Positions 52,799 through 60,924 of a stretch of DNA of 64,000 bases are shown one piece after another (the first letter of the stretch is position 1; every line of letters begins with the position of its first letter). Source of the stretch: an uncultured Desulfovibrio sp. (lineage in GTDB: Bacteria > Desulfobacterota > Desulfovibrionia > Desulfovibrionales > Desulfovibrionaceae); the NCBI RefSeq assembly GCF_910584445.1, contig NZ_CAJUBO010000005.1, positions 50,602-114,601 of the forward strand, written 5' to 3'. The notes below the pieces were generated by a model that saw only the letters and a list, made by a program, of their open reading frames with translations, was not told the DNA's origin and searched no databases. The position numbers were made by a program, and so were the translations under genes.

Positions 52799-53061
52799 AG
52801 AGTCTGGACCTGTTGATGTGGCTGCTTGCCTGGGAGATGCAGCTTATGCAATGCCACAATCATCCGTCAAAAACAGCCTTGCGTTGCTGTCCATTTGCGT
52901 AAGCCGCGCTTCGCGCGGCAACGCAAACGCGCCTGCGGCGCGCCCTCCGGGTGGCTTTTGCGCTGGCCTGACGCGTTGCGGACGATGCCCGTACCTCGCT
53001 TCGCTCGAACGGGCACGGCGCTTCGCTCCGCTTCGGGCGGACTTGAAGAGTATCCATCAAC
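52799..53061 (-). repeat. Structured intergenic element, copy 3 (variant interior)
   Basis: Read on the reverse strand it starts GTTGATGGATACTC, contains GTCCGCCCGAAGCGGAGCGA (stem A and loop as in copy 1), then further hairpins: TGCCCGT/ACGGGCA with loop GAGCGAAGCGA, and GCGTTGCCGCGCGAAGCGCGG. The S2/S3 module of copies 1 and 2 is replaced. The 3' end TGTTTTTGACGGATGATTGT and the terminal CATCAACAGGTCCAGAC are shared with copy 1. It follows the DUF3467 gene in the same sense. Confidence 0.72.
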
Positions 53062-53091
53062 TGTTATGGCAGAATAAAAAACTCCGCGGCC

Positions 53092-53373
53092 TCACACGGC
53101 GTCCCCCTTGCCCTGGCTCCCGCGCCATTGGGCGAGCGTCTCGCCCAGGGCGGCGTGGAGCCGCGCGGCCGAGTCCGGCGTCATGATGAGCCGGTGATCC
53201 AGCCGCACCATGAGCACATCTTCCTCTCCGGCCCTTTCCCTGAAGCCGGTGCCGCAGGCGAGCACCACCTCGGCATGGGTGAAACGCGTCTGGAACACAT
53301 TGGCGTAGCCGGTCCGCAGCTGGCTGGCATCCACGACCACACGCACGTTTTCCGGGTTCTGTTCCTGTGACAT
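53092..53373 (-). CDS. DUF3467 domain protein
   Basis: A 93-residue cytoplasmic protein of the DUF3467 family, function unknown. VRVVVDASQLRTGYANVFQTRFTHAEVVLACG is the family core, then VLMVRLDHRLIMTPDSAARLHAALGETLAQW. The ATG lies just past the preceding lipoprotein stop, so the genes are coupled. Repeat copy 3 begins 30 nt after its stop. Confidence 0.85.
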   Translation of the reverse strand: MSQEQNPENVRVVVDASQLRTGYANVFQTRFTHAEVVLACGTGFRERAGEEDVLMVRLDHRLIMTPDSAARLHAALGETLAQWRGSQGKGDAV

Positions 53374-53374
53374 G

Positions 53375-53995
53375 TCAGCGCCTCTTTTCCTGCGCGCCGT
53401 TGCGGCCCGCGCGTTCACGGGCCGGGGCCTTTGCGGGTTCCGGCTTTTCCGCGGGGCGCAGCTCGCGTTTGGCGGTCCCCTGCGCCGTGGGCCGCGTGAC
53501 GTTCACCACCGGCAGGTCCGCGAATTTCGGGGTGCGCGTGTTCATGGCGGCGATGATGGCCGCCGTGATGTCCGCTTCCGGCTCGGCGTCGAGCACGCTG
53601 TTCCGGGCGATGACCAGGCCGGCCTTGTTGGCCGCGCGCCATTTTTTCACCTCTTCCAGCATCAGGGCGGCCACCACGCCGGTCACCGCCTGCTGTTCAA
53701 TGCCCATCTGGCGGGAGAGCGCCCGGGCGCCCTCGGCGAGCACGCGGGCGCGTTCGGCCTCGGGCTGTTTTTCCCAGGCTTTGGAAAGGTCGGCATAGCC
53801 CTTTTCCAGCGCGGCGCGGGCCTGCGCCAGATGCGCGCGCCCGGCTTCGGCGGCGTTGGAGGCGGTGAGCACCCTGTCCACGTCCACCACATAGACGGCG
53901 GGCGCGGCGGCGCTGTTCTGCGGGTCCCCGAAGCAGGCGGTGAGGAGCAGGACCAGGGGCACAAGGGCCAGGGCAAGTTTGCATCCGTTGTTCAT
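53375..53995 (-). CDS. OmpH/Skp-like lipoprotein
   Basis: A 206-residue exported protein with lipobox LLTAC at about residue 21. VYVVDVDRVLTASNAAEAGRAHLAQARAALEKGYADLSKAW resembles the OmpH/Skp helical chaperone family, though shorter and followed by an Ala/Arg/Pro-rich C-terminus (KPEPAKAPARERAGRNG). A periplasmic chaperone role toward outer membrane proteins, for example the autotransporter encoded next to it, is possible but only inferred from position. Confidence 0.72.
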   Translation of the reverse strand: MNNGCKLALALVPLVLLLTACFGDPQNSAAAPAVYVVDVDRVLTASNAAEAGRAHLAQARAALEKGYADLSKAWEKQPEAERARVLAEGARALSRQMGIEQQAVTGVVAALMLEEVKKWRAANKAGLVIARNSVLDAEPEADITAAIIAAMNTRTPKFADLPVVNVTRPTAQGTAKRELRPAEKPEPAKAPARERAGRNGAQEKRR

Positions 53996-54043
53996 GCGGG
54001 ATTCCGGGAGCGGAAGCGGAACTTCCGTTTGCGGTGAAAGAGC

Positions 54044-54074
54044 GGGAAATCCCGCGCCCCGGAGGACGCGGGAT
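54044..54074 (+). repeat. 31-bp direct repeat, unit 1
   Basis: GGGAAATCCCGCGCCCCGGA plus GGACGCGGGAT, identical to 54233-54263. Each unit is itself a hairpin (ATCCCGCG/CGCGGGAT). Confidence 0.8.
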
Positions 54075-54078
54075 CCCC

Positions 54079-54147
54079 TCAGACTGATGACAAATACCGC
54101 AAAGCGGTGTTTGCGCCGTCAAAGGCCGCCGCGGCGGCCTGACGGAA
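54079..54147 (+). repeat. Palindromic element flanking the autotransporter, copy L
   Basis: TCAGACTGATGACAAA, then CCGC-AAA-GCGG, TGTTTGCGCC, an 18-bp perfect palindrome AGGCCGCCGCGGCGGCCT, and TGACGGAA. The unpaired parts match copy R at 59575-59644 while the palindrome sequences differ. Confidence 0.75.
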
Positions 54148-54232
54148 AGACGCGAAAATCAGTCGCTCACGGCGCGGCCAAGCCGCGACCTGCTCCTGAT
54201 TTTCGGGGCTGCCGACATTGTCGGCAGCCTCA

Positions 54233-54263
54233 GGGAAATCCCGCGCCCCGGAGGACGCGGGAT
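54233..54263 (+). repeat. 31-bp direct repeat, unit 2
   Basis: Identical to 54044-54074, 189 bp away. It is followed by CCCTGACAAACC, reminiscent of the start of the adjacent palindromic element. Confidence 0.8.
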
Positions 54264-54350
54264 TCCCTGACAAACCGGGCCGGAGTACGCAGCTTCCGGC
54301 CCGTGCGCGGCGGCTCCGGGAGAGTGGGGCCGCCGCGCGGATCTCACGCC

Positions 54351-57300
54351 CTAGAACTCGTAGCGGAACGTGCCCAGCACGCCATACCCGGAGGTCTGGG
54401 CGCCGAACTGCACATTGCCGTTGAGTCCGAAGGCGAGGTTCTCGTTGCCGACCTCGAAGCCGAGGCCGCCCTGGTAGGTGATGTAGTCCATGATCTGGGT
54501 CTCAAGCTCGGCCCTGGTGTCCGTGCCGGTGAAGCGCACGTTCTCCTTGGCCTTGATGTCGCCCGCCGCCGGGATGACGGAGAGGTCCACCATGGGCTTG
54601 AAGTGCCAGCCGTTGCCGGTGTCGATGCTCTTGGAGAAGCTCACGCCCACGGGGAAGGTCCAGATGTTCTGGTTGAGTCCGTCGCCCTTGAGCACGGTGC
54701 CCTCGCTCTTCACCTTGTAGTCTTCGGTGCTGAGGTACATGTAGCGGACGCCCACATGCGGGATGATGTCCAGCACGTCGGTCTCCAGCTTGTACTCGCC
54801 CCGCAGGCCGGTGGAGAAGGCGTAGGAGCGCACGTCGGCCTTGAGGTCGCGCATGTCCATGGCGGCCGGCAGATCCTGCTCCAGCTTGTTGTAGGCGCTG
54901 GTGAAGTTCACGTCCGCCGCGAGGCCGAAGTTGTTCTTCGTCCAGCCGGCGTACGCGCCGATACCCCAGAAGTTCATGCTGTTGGTGGTGTCGGCGAAGT
55001 CGCCGCCGCCGGTGGCGTAGCCGCCGCCGATGTTGAAGGTGATGCCCGCGCGGATGGCGTTTGCGAACGTGTAGTCCGCGCCGATAGCCACGCCGCCCAG
55101 GCCGCCGTTGAAGTCGGCGTCAAAGTTGCCGGCCTCCATGCCGAAGCCGTTGACGGACTGGTAGAGCGGCATGATCCAGAGCGCGAAGTGGTCGCCCGCT
55201 TCCTGCGTCTGGATGCCGGTGGGCTGCGCCAGGCTGGTGCGCTGGGTCACGGCCTCGCCGGCGGCCTGGTTGGCCGCGCGGGTCATCTGCGGCACCGCGC
55301 CCACGGTGATCATGCGCGCCGCGCCCTCGATGGTCTGGGCCGCCAGGTCGGGATTGGCCGCCGCGTCAAGATAGTCCGGCGAAATGGCGCGCGAAAGGAA
55401 GCGCACGCCCTTTTCGGGGGAGTTCACGAACCGCTCGCCCGTGCCGATCTGGTTGGCAACGGCCGCCGCGTTGATGGCGCCGACCAGCTCCTTGTCCAGC
55501 CTGGGCATGACATTGGCCGCCGAGTTGAGGCGCGCGTTGATGACGCCATCGTCATTCCGGAGCGCCACCAGCGGATTGTCGCCCGCAAGGTTGGCGCCGG
55601 TCCAGGCGGTTGGATCCAGAGTCACAGTGCCGGTCGTGTCAAACACCGCATAGGAGGCGCCGACCTGTGCATCCGGGATGAAGAGCTTGGCGTTCTCGCC
55701 CACTTCGGCGTTACTGGCGCCAATGTTCACGGCGCCGCCCGCCCCGTCGGTGAGCTTGGCAGCGGCCGCGCTCACGATGGTCAGGGTATCGTCGCCGATC
55801 ACGGCGGTCCCCGCCTTGGCGGCCGCGCCCACAGTGAGGTCATTGCCGTTCATGTCCAGCGGCGAGTCGCCGGCCACGGCAAAGACGGAGCTGACGCCCG
55901 TGGTATCCATGCCGTTGGCCGCGGCCACGGCCATCTGCTGCGCCGCATAGCCGGCATCGGCGGTGCCGTAGGAGAACTGGCCGTTATCGCCCACCGTGAT
56001 ATTGCCATTGGCCCTGGTATCGGCCGGGTCGCCGCCATCGGTGAAGCTGTTCACCGCCGCCATGGCCGGGGCGCCCTCGCTGCCGGCAATGGCGAGCGTC
56101 TGGCCGTTGAGGGCCAGCTCATTGATGCCCACGCGGGTGCTTTCAGTGTCCGCAGCATCGCCCACCGTAAGAGGGACGGTATTCACGGCGAGGGTGGCAT
56201 ACTTCTGATCGGCGCCGTTCTTGATGGTCGCGCCCTGGCCGTAGGTCACGAGGCTTCCCTTCTTGCCCTCGAACGTGCCGCCGTCAATGGTAGCCAGACC
56301 GCCGGTGACGGTGAGTTTGCCCGCCACGGTGGCGTCCACATTGGTCAGGCCCAGCGTGCCGCCGACAGTGCTGTCCGTGCTGCCGTCATCCTTGGCGCCG
56401 GTGAGGGAGAACGTGCCGTCGCTCACCGCCACATTGGCCGTGGCGTTCAGCTTGGTGGCCGTGACGCTGGCGGCTTGCGTTTCCGTACCGGTGGCCGTGA
56501 GGCCGGCCACATCGATGGTCCCGTCGGCCTGCACCACGGGCGCGTCGATGTTCTTGCCGGTGGCGGTGATATCGCCGCCGGCGGCGGGGTCGCCCGCGGC
56601 GCTGGCCTTCAGGCTGGTGGCCTGTGTATCCGCGGTTGTGGCTATGATGTCGCCGCCCTTGGCCTCCAGGGCGAGGCTCGCGCCAACGGCCGTGGTCACC
56701 GCGCCGCCCAGGGTAAGGTCGCCTCCGGTGGCGGTGACGGAGTTTGTGCCACTCTGCGCGGTGAGCGCGCCCACAGTGACGTTACCCTTGCTACCGTCAT
56801 CCTTTGCGCTGGCCGATACGGTTCCGCCGTTCATGGTGGTGGCGCCCAGGGTCACATCGCCGCCCGTGGCGGCAATCGAACTCGTTGTACCGCCAATCTG
56901 GGTTGCGCCCCCGCTCAGGTCGATATCGCCCGTGCGCTCGATCTGGGCGTTATACAGGTCATTGGCGCCGGCAGAAGTGAAGTCGCCGGTGCCGGTGACA
57001 CTGCTCTCATCCAGCTCCAGATTGCCCGCGCCGATCGTGACGTCACCAGTCGCAGCAATGGTGCTGCCGTTCTTGGCGGTCAGCCCCTTGGTGTTGATTG
57101 CGCCGCTGGTCACGGTGCCGTTGGAGACATTCAGCGCTTCAATGGACTTGGTCGCACCGATGGACTCCGTCACCAGCGTGGTGCCCTTGACGGTGACCGT
57201 GCCCTTGTCATCGGTCGTTCCGTCAATGGCGCCCAGCGTGAAGGTGCCGCCCTCGCCATTGCCAAGCACATTGAGGGTGGCATCGGCATTCCCGAAGGTG

Positions 57301-59522
57301 ACAGTGCCCAGGGTGCCGCTGTTGGCCGTGTCGCCGGAACCGAGGGTCAGGATGCCCGCATTGTCGCCGAAGTTCACCTTTCCCAAAGCGTCGGTCTTGT
57401 CGCTCACAAGGTTGTTGCCTTCTTCCGAACCGAGGAGCTGGACCTTGCTGGCAGCATCATATGTCAGGGTGCTGTTCGCGACGGAGTCAGCCAGCTTGAC
57501 GCCCTTGACCGCGCTCGTGACATCGGCGGCCTTTGTGACATTGGTGGCAATGGCGTCGGCCAGGGCGTTATTGGTCAGGCCGGCAACAAGGTTGCCCGCG
57601 TCAATGGTGCCGTCCGGAGCCACATCAACGTTCTCAATCTCCGCTGTACCCACATTGACCATGCCGCCCGCATCGTTCGTCAGAGCGGTCACGAGGGCGC
57701 CGGCATTGGCGGCATCAACCTTTTGGAGTCCCTCAATATTGATGACGGAACCGGCTTCAGCGTTCAGTGCCGCCTTGACAGTAGTGGACGCCGTATCGCC
57801 GTCCGCAGCGGTGATTCCCAGAGAGTCGACTGTGGCATTGACCACGCCGCCGGTGGCTACCGTCACGTCCGCGCCGGTGGTCGTCTCCAGCGTGCCCCCG
57901 GTGACATCCAGCGTACCCTTGATGTCAGCCGCGGCATTGGCGCCGTCAATCTTCAGCGTGCCCCCGTCAACGGTGGCGGTGCCGCCCTGGGCGACAGTCA
58001 CGGCGCCCTTGATCACGGTCACATCCTGGGCAAAGGTGGCGTTGCCGCCGTCCGCCACGGCAACGCTTCCGTCGTTGGTGCCACCCACAGTGACCTTGGT
58101 GTCGATATTCGCCGTGCCGTCCACGCCGAGAGAACCATCGTCAACTATCAGGCTGCCAGTGCCGTTCACGGAAAGCGTGGCATTTTCGCCCGTGAGCGTC
58201 AGGTCCGTCGCCAGGGTGACGTCATTGTCTGCCGTTGCGGGGTCAAGCACCACCTCTCCGGCCCAGATGGCGGGCGCATTGGGCACGGCAACGCGAGCCA
58301 TCCGGGAGGAAAAGGTGGTGATCGCGACCGTGTCACCCTTAAGATTGAGCGTCCCGACCTTCAGGACGCCGCCAGCGGCGTCGAAGGAGAACCGCTCCTC
58401 CAGCTGCTTCGTGGTGAGCGTCGCCTCATCAACAGAGACCATGCCCTTGCTGATTTTCACGATGGAAGTACCGCTGACGACATTGCTGAGATTGGCCTCG
58501 CTGAACTTAATGTGGCCGCCGTTCGCCACGGCAAAGGTGCCGGTGGAGGCGCCACTCACCGTGCCGCTGCTCAGGTCCGCATGGCCGCCGTTTGCAGCAG
58601 AAAGTGTGCCGAAATTGACTACTTCACCGGCATTGGCGAAGGTCGCGCTTTCGCCGTTGATCTTGAGCGTAACATCTTTGCCGATATGCAATTTGCCCTG
58701 GCTGCCCACGCTGAGCGTGCCGCCGTCATTGATGGAAAACGCGGCGGCATGCGTGGCGGTGTCGTCATACGAAACAGCGCCTGTTGCCTTATCATAGCTC
58801 AGACCGCCCGCAATCAGACGCAAATCGCCATTGGCGGCCAGCGTGGCGCCATTGGCGACGGAGACATTGCCAAAGGGAGCGTCAATGGTGCCGTGTTTGC
58901 CTGCGGCCACCTCAACAGTGGTGCCCTGGCCGCTGATGGTGGTGACCATCTGGTCAGCCTTGGCCGCCGTGGCAAGAATGACCGCCTGATGCTTCTCCGC
59001 GCCGTTCAGGAGCACCGTGGCGCCATCGCTGATAGTGAACGCGTACGGACCCGCCCCGTTGCCGGCGCCGGGCAGGCCCGCGCCAATGGACCCGGTGTTG
59101 ATGGTGACCTGGGTGCCCGCGCCCGTGATGGTGGTGGGCACTGCCGTGGCATCGTCGGCATCCGCCTCGGCGCTGTAGCCGAACAGGCTCGTGGTATAGT
59201 AATCATTGCCGTTAAGGGTGATCTTGGCGCCATCCCGCACGGTAAGATAGATGCCGCCGGGCGTTGTGTCCGCCCCGAAGGTGAACTGCCCCTTCTCCAG
59301 TACCAGCGCCTCACTGGCAAAAACATCCTGTGTCGAGACGACATCGGCCTGGCTCGTCCAGACATTGACGGGGGGCTGCGCCGCCAGCGCGCCCGAGGCC
59401 GCGCCGAGCACAAGGCCCGCGGCCAGCACGGTGCCGCCGAGCCAGTTGAGGGTGCGGCACTTGAACAGAACCGCCCGGTAGCGTTTGAGCAGCATGCTCA
59501 AGGCGCTGTTGGTGAGTTGCAT
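54351..59522 (-). CDS. Large autotransporter adhesin-like protein
   Basis: A 1,723-residue type Va autotransporter. The start MQLTNSALSMLLKRYRAVLF is preceded by GGGAGGAAGGT and opens an extended signal sequence whose second hydrophobic part is LGGTVLAAGLVLGAASGALAA. The passenger (about residues 50-1440) is a repetitive Gly/Thr/Val/Asp-rich beta-helix (GGTLKIDGANAAADIKGTLD type) with few cysteines. The last 280 residues form the beta-barrel domain (ADYTFANAIRAGITFNIGGG) and end FRYEF, the BAM recognition Phe. Likely a surface adhesin; the ligand is unknown. The gene is less GC-rich than its neighbours. Confidence 0.93.
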   Translation of the reverse strand: MQLTNSALSMLLKRYRAVLFKCRTLNWLGGTVLAAGLVLGAASGALAAQPPVNVWTSQADVVSTQDVFASEALVLEKGQFTFGADTTPGGIYLTVRDGAKITLNGNDYYTTSLFGYSAEADADDATAVPTTITGAGTQVTINTGSIGAGLPGAGNGAGPYAFTISDGATVLLNGAEKHQAVILATAAKADQMVTTISGQGTTVEVAAGKHGTIDAPFGNVSVANGATLAANGDLRLIAGGLSYDKATGAVSYDDTATHAAAFSINDGGTLSVGSQGKLHIGKDVTLKINGESATFANAGEVVNFGTLSAANGGHADLSSGTVSGASTGTFAVANGGHIKFSEANLSNVVSGTSIVKISKGMVSVDEATLTTKQLEERFSFDAAGGVLKVGTLNLKGDTVAITTFSSRMARVAVPNAPAIWAGEVVLDPATADNDVTLATDLTLTGENATLSVNGTGSLIVDDGSLGVDGTANIDTKVTVGGTNDGSVAVADGGNATFAQDVTVIKGAVTVAQGGTATVDGGTLKIDGANAAADIKGTLDVTGGTLETTTGADVTVATGGVVNATVDSLGITAADGDTASTTVKAALNAEAGSVINIEGLQKVDAANAGALVTALTNDAGGMVNVGTAEIENVDVAPDGTIDAGNLVAGLTNNALADAIATNVTKAADVTSAVKGVKLADSVANSTLTYDAASKVQLLGSEEGNNLVSDKTDALGKVNFGDNAGILTLGSGDTANSGTLGTVTFGNADATLNVLGNGEGGTFTLGAIDGTTDDKGTVTVKGTTLVTESIGATKSIEALNVSNGTVTSGAINTKGLTAKNGSTIAATGDVTIGAGNLELDESSVTGTGDFTSAGANDLYNAQIERTGDIDLSGGATQIGGTTSSIAATGGDVTLGATTMNGGTVSASAKDDGSKGNVTVGALTAQSGTNSVTATGGDLTLGGAVTTAVGASLALEAKGGDIIATTADTQATSLKASAAGDPAAGGDITATGKNIDAPVVQADGTIDVAGLTATGTETQAASVTATKLNATANVAVSDGTFSLTGAKDDGSTDSTVGGTLGLTNVDATVAGKLTVTGGLATIDGGTFEGKKGSLVTYGQGATIKNGADQKYATLAVNTVPLTVGDAADTESTRVGINELALNGQTLAIAGSEGAPAMAAVNSFTDGGDPADTRANGNITVGDNGQFSYGTADAGYAAQQMAVAAANGMDTTGVSSVFAVAGDSPLDMNGNDLTVGAAAKAGTAVIGDDTLTIVSAAAAKLTDGAGGAVNIGASNAEVGENAKLFIPDAQVGASYAVFDTTGTVTLDPTAWTGANLAGDNPLVALRNDDGVINARLNSAANVMPRLDKELVGAINAAAVANQIGTGERFVNSPEKGVRFLSRAISPDYLDAAANPDLAAQTIEGAARMITVGAVPQMTRAANQAAGEAVTQRTSLAQPTGIQTQEAGDHFALWIMPLYQSVNGFGMEAGNFDADFNGGLGGVAIGADYTFANAIRAGITFNIGGGYATGGGDFADTTNSMNFWGIGAYAGWTKNNFGLAADVNFTSAYNKLEQDLPAAMDMRDLKADVRSYAFSTGLRGEYKLETDVLDIIPHVGVRYMYLSTEDYKVKSEGTVLKGDGLNQNIWTFPVGVSFSKSIDTGNGWHFKPMVDLSVIPAAGDIKAKENVRFTGTDTRAELETQIMDYITYQGGLGFEVGNENLAFGLNGNVQFGAQTSGYGVLGTFRYEF

Positions 59523-59574
59523 ACCTTCCTCCCTTGCGTAATCGCAAAAGGTTTTGGCCCGGCGCATGGCCGGG

Positions 59575-59644
59575 TCAGACTGATGACAAACCCCGCTTCG
59601 CGGTGTTTGCGCCATCTCAGCCGCTGAAGCGGCTTGACGGAACG
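59575..59644 (+). repeat. Palindromic element flanking the autotransporter, copy R
   Basis: TCAGACTGATGACAAA, CCGC-TTC-GCGG, TGTTTGCGCC, AGCCGC-TGAA-GCGGCT, TGACGGAA. It lies 1 nt from the stop of the inactive-looking recombinase and 53 nt before the autotransporter start, in its 5' leader. Direct repeat of copy L, 5.5 kb away. Confidence 0.75.
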
Positions 59645-59645
59645 G

Positions 59646-60533
59646 TCAGGCGGGGACCGGACCCCGCCCCGCGCCCGGACACAGCAACCGCGCATGCAGT
59701 TCCCGCATATCCGTGATGCCCAGGCAGCGCTGGAGCGTGGGCAGGGCCATGCCGGACCGCAGTTGCCAGTCCGCGAACACATAGCGCAGGTCGCGGATGC
59801 TCAGGTCCTCAAGCCCCAGCACCGCGCGCGCCTCCTTCCAGAACAGGAAGACATCCGAAACGTGTCTCGTCTTGTCCCTGCCCGGAAATATCCACGGAGA
59901 ATCCGCCTGCCGGGGAATGCGCCGGAAGATCGCCGCGGCCTCGGGCGAGAGCCATACGCGGCGCAGGGCGGACGTTCCCGTTCTGGACGCAAGCAGCAGG
60001 TTTTCCTCCAGAAAAAGATTTTCCCAGCGGGCGGTGAGGATCTCGTTCTTGCGCGCGCCCGTGAGCAGCAGCAGGGCAAGGGCGCGGGCCTCGCGCCGGC
60101 CGCTCCTGTCCAGAAAGTCCAGGAGGCGGGAGAGACGCTCCCTGTCCAGCGAGGGCCAGCGCGTCTTCGCCACTCGCGGGCAACGTATGCGCCGGGTGGG
60201 AGCCGCCGCCAGGGCGCCCGTTTCCACGGCCAGGTCAAAAATGCCCTTGAGCACATGGAAGCGCCGGTTCCGCGTGGCCGGGGCGCAGTTTTGCCGTTCA
60301 AAGCCCGCGAGCCAGCGCCGCACGTCCGCCTCGGCTATGGCGTCGAGGCGTTCCTGGCCGAACACCGGCAGGATGTGGTTCTTGGCGGTGTTTTCCTCCA
60401 GCCTCCAGCTTGCCTTGCGCGCCCGGATGCGCGGCAGCCATGTGCCACGGACGAAGTCCGCCAGCGAGGGCGCATCGCGCCCTGTCCGGCGCGCGTCCGC
60501 GCGGTGGCTGTCGTCGTTGTGCAAAGGTTCCAT
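59646..60533 (-). CDS. Tyrosine recombinase homologue lacking catalytic residues
   Basis: A 295-residue integrase-family protein. The N-terminal SAM-like core-binding domain (SLADFVRGTWLPRIRARKASW) and the catalytic-domain fold are clear, with Arg I in LTGARKNEIL. The other sites are changed: the usual HDLRHTF is RDLRYVFAD, the LGH motif is LGIT, and the MRYAHL segment with the nucleophile is ELHARLL, without Tyr. It should not cut DNA and may act as a DNA-binding regulator or partner of the intact recombinase upstream. GGAGGG precedes the ATG at 60533. Confidence 0.85.
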   Translation of the reverse strand: MEPLHNDDSHRADARRTGRDAPSLADFVRGTWLPRIRARKASWRLEENTAKNHILPVFGQERLDAIAEADVRRWLAGFERQNCAPATRNRRFHVLKGIFDLAVETGALAAAPTRRIRCPRVAKTRWPSLDRERLSRLLDFLDRSGRREARALALLLLTGARKNEILTARWENLFLEENLLLASRTGTSALRRVWLSPEAAAIFRRIPRQADSPWIFPGRDKTRHVSDVFLFWKEARAVLGLEDLSIRDLRYVFADWQLRSGMALPTLQRCLGITDMRELHARLLCPGAGRGPVPA

Positions 60534-60652
60534 GGGCATCCCTCCGGCATTGGGGGCGCGCGCCCCGGGCCGGCCGCATCGGGCGGCATACGGCGGCCAG
60601 GCGCGGGAAAAGCCCCGTCCGACAGGGTCCTCCCGTGCGGGAGAGGAACTGT

Positions 60653-60677
60653 CAGAAGCACTGTCGATGCGGGAGGC
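60653..60677 (-). repeat. 25-bp inverted repeat, left arm
   Basis: Exact reverse complement of 60834-60858; the core CGACAGTGCTTCTG also occurs at 60806-60820. A candidate recombination site for the adjacent tyrosine recombinase. Confidence 0.8.
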
Positions 60678-60713
60678 GGAAAAGGAAGGAAAAACCTTGG
60701 CCTGCAAGCAAGC

Positions 60714-60762
60714 AGCCCCGGGGTGCGGTAAAAATTTTTTTATTTTACCGTGCCCCGGGGCT
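60714..60762. terminator. Long hairpin inside the inverted-repeat segment
   Basis: GCCCCGGGG and CGGTAAAA arms pair with TTTTACCG and CCCCGGGGC around an A/T-rich loop with seven T. It would block transcription between the recombinase genes in either direction. Confidence 0.6.
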
Positions 60763-60805
60763 TGCCAAATGCGCCGCCGTTGTAGTAGAGGATTCCAAAC
60801 GGCAG

Positions 60806-60820
60806 CGACAGTGCTTCTGT
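60806..60820 (+). repeat. Third core copy CGACAGTGCTTCTGT
   Basis: Same orientation as the right arm, lacking the flanking GCCTCCCGCAT. It reads GACAG-TGCTT-CTGTC, a short dyad like a recombinase core site. Confidence 0.65.
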
Positions 60821-60833
60821 CAACGACAGGCGC

Positions 60834-60858
60834 GCCTCCCGCATCGACAGTGCTTCTG
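60834..60858 (+). repeat. 25-bp inverted repeat, right arm
   Basis: GCCTCCCGCATCGACAGTGC then TTCTG. It is also framed by CCGCATC and GATGCGG, an outer dyad typical of tyrosine-recombinase core sites. Confidence 0.8.
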
Positions 60859-60924
60859 TTGATGCGGTTTGTTTTTTTCTCTCAACACGTTATACTGTCA
60901 TTCCTTCCCTTTTTCTCTTGTCTC

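Larger units (their letters stand above)
53996..54350. other. Hairpin-dense intergenic region 3' of the autotransporter
   Basis: 355 bp without a gene, made almost entirely of palindromes: two perfect 31-bp direct repeats (54044-54074, 54233-54263), the palindromic element at 54079-54147, a GAAAATCAG/CTGATTTTC stem around CGCGGC/GCCGCG (about 54153-54205), and GGCTGCCGAC/GTCGGCAGCC (about 54207-54229). Confidence 0.65.
60534..60924. other. 391-bp region between the two recombinase genes
   Basis: No gene is supported. It contains a perfect 25-bp inverted repeat (60653-60677, 60834-60858), an extra core copy at 60806-60820, a long hairpin at 60714-60762, and a + strand promoter-like TTGTTT-N16-TATACT just outside the right repeat. 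Confidence 0.7.

Noticed and set aside
55000..59500. Short repeats in the autotransporter passenger resembling a repeat array
   Set aside because: They are degenerate protein-coding repeats in an intact frame; no regular repeat-spacer pattern and no cas genes, so not CRISPR.
53939..59627. A + strand 1,895-residue open frame opposite the autotransporter
   Set aside because: His/Gly/Arg-rich reverse frame with no ribosome site or signal; the reverse-strand autotransporter has a full signal peptide, passenger and barrel.
60868..60896. TTGTTT-N16-TATACT on the + strand as a genuine promoter
   Set aside because: It would transcribe antisense into the recombinase gene and lies in a T-rich stretch; kept only as an observation within the intergenic entry.
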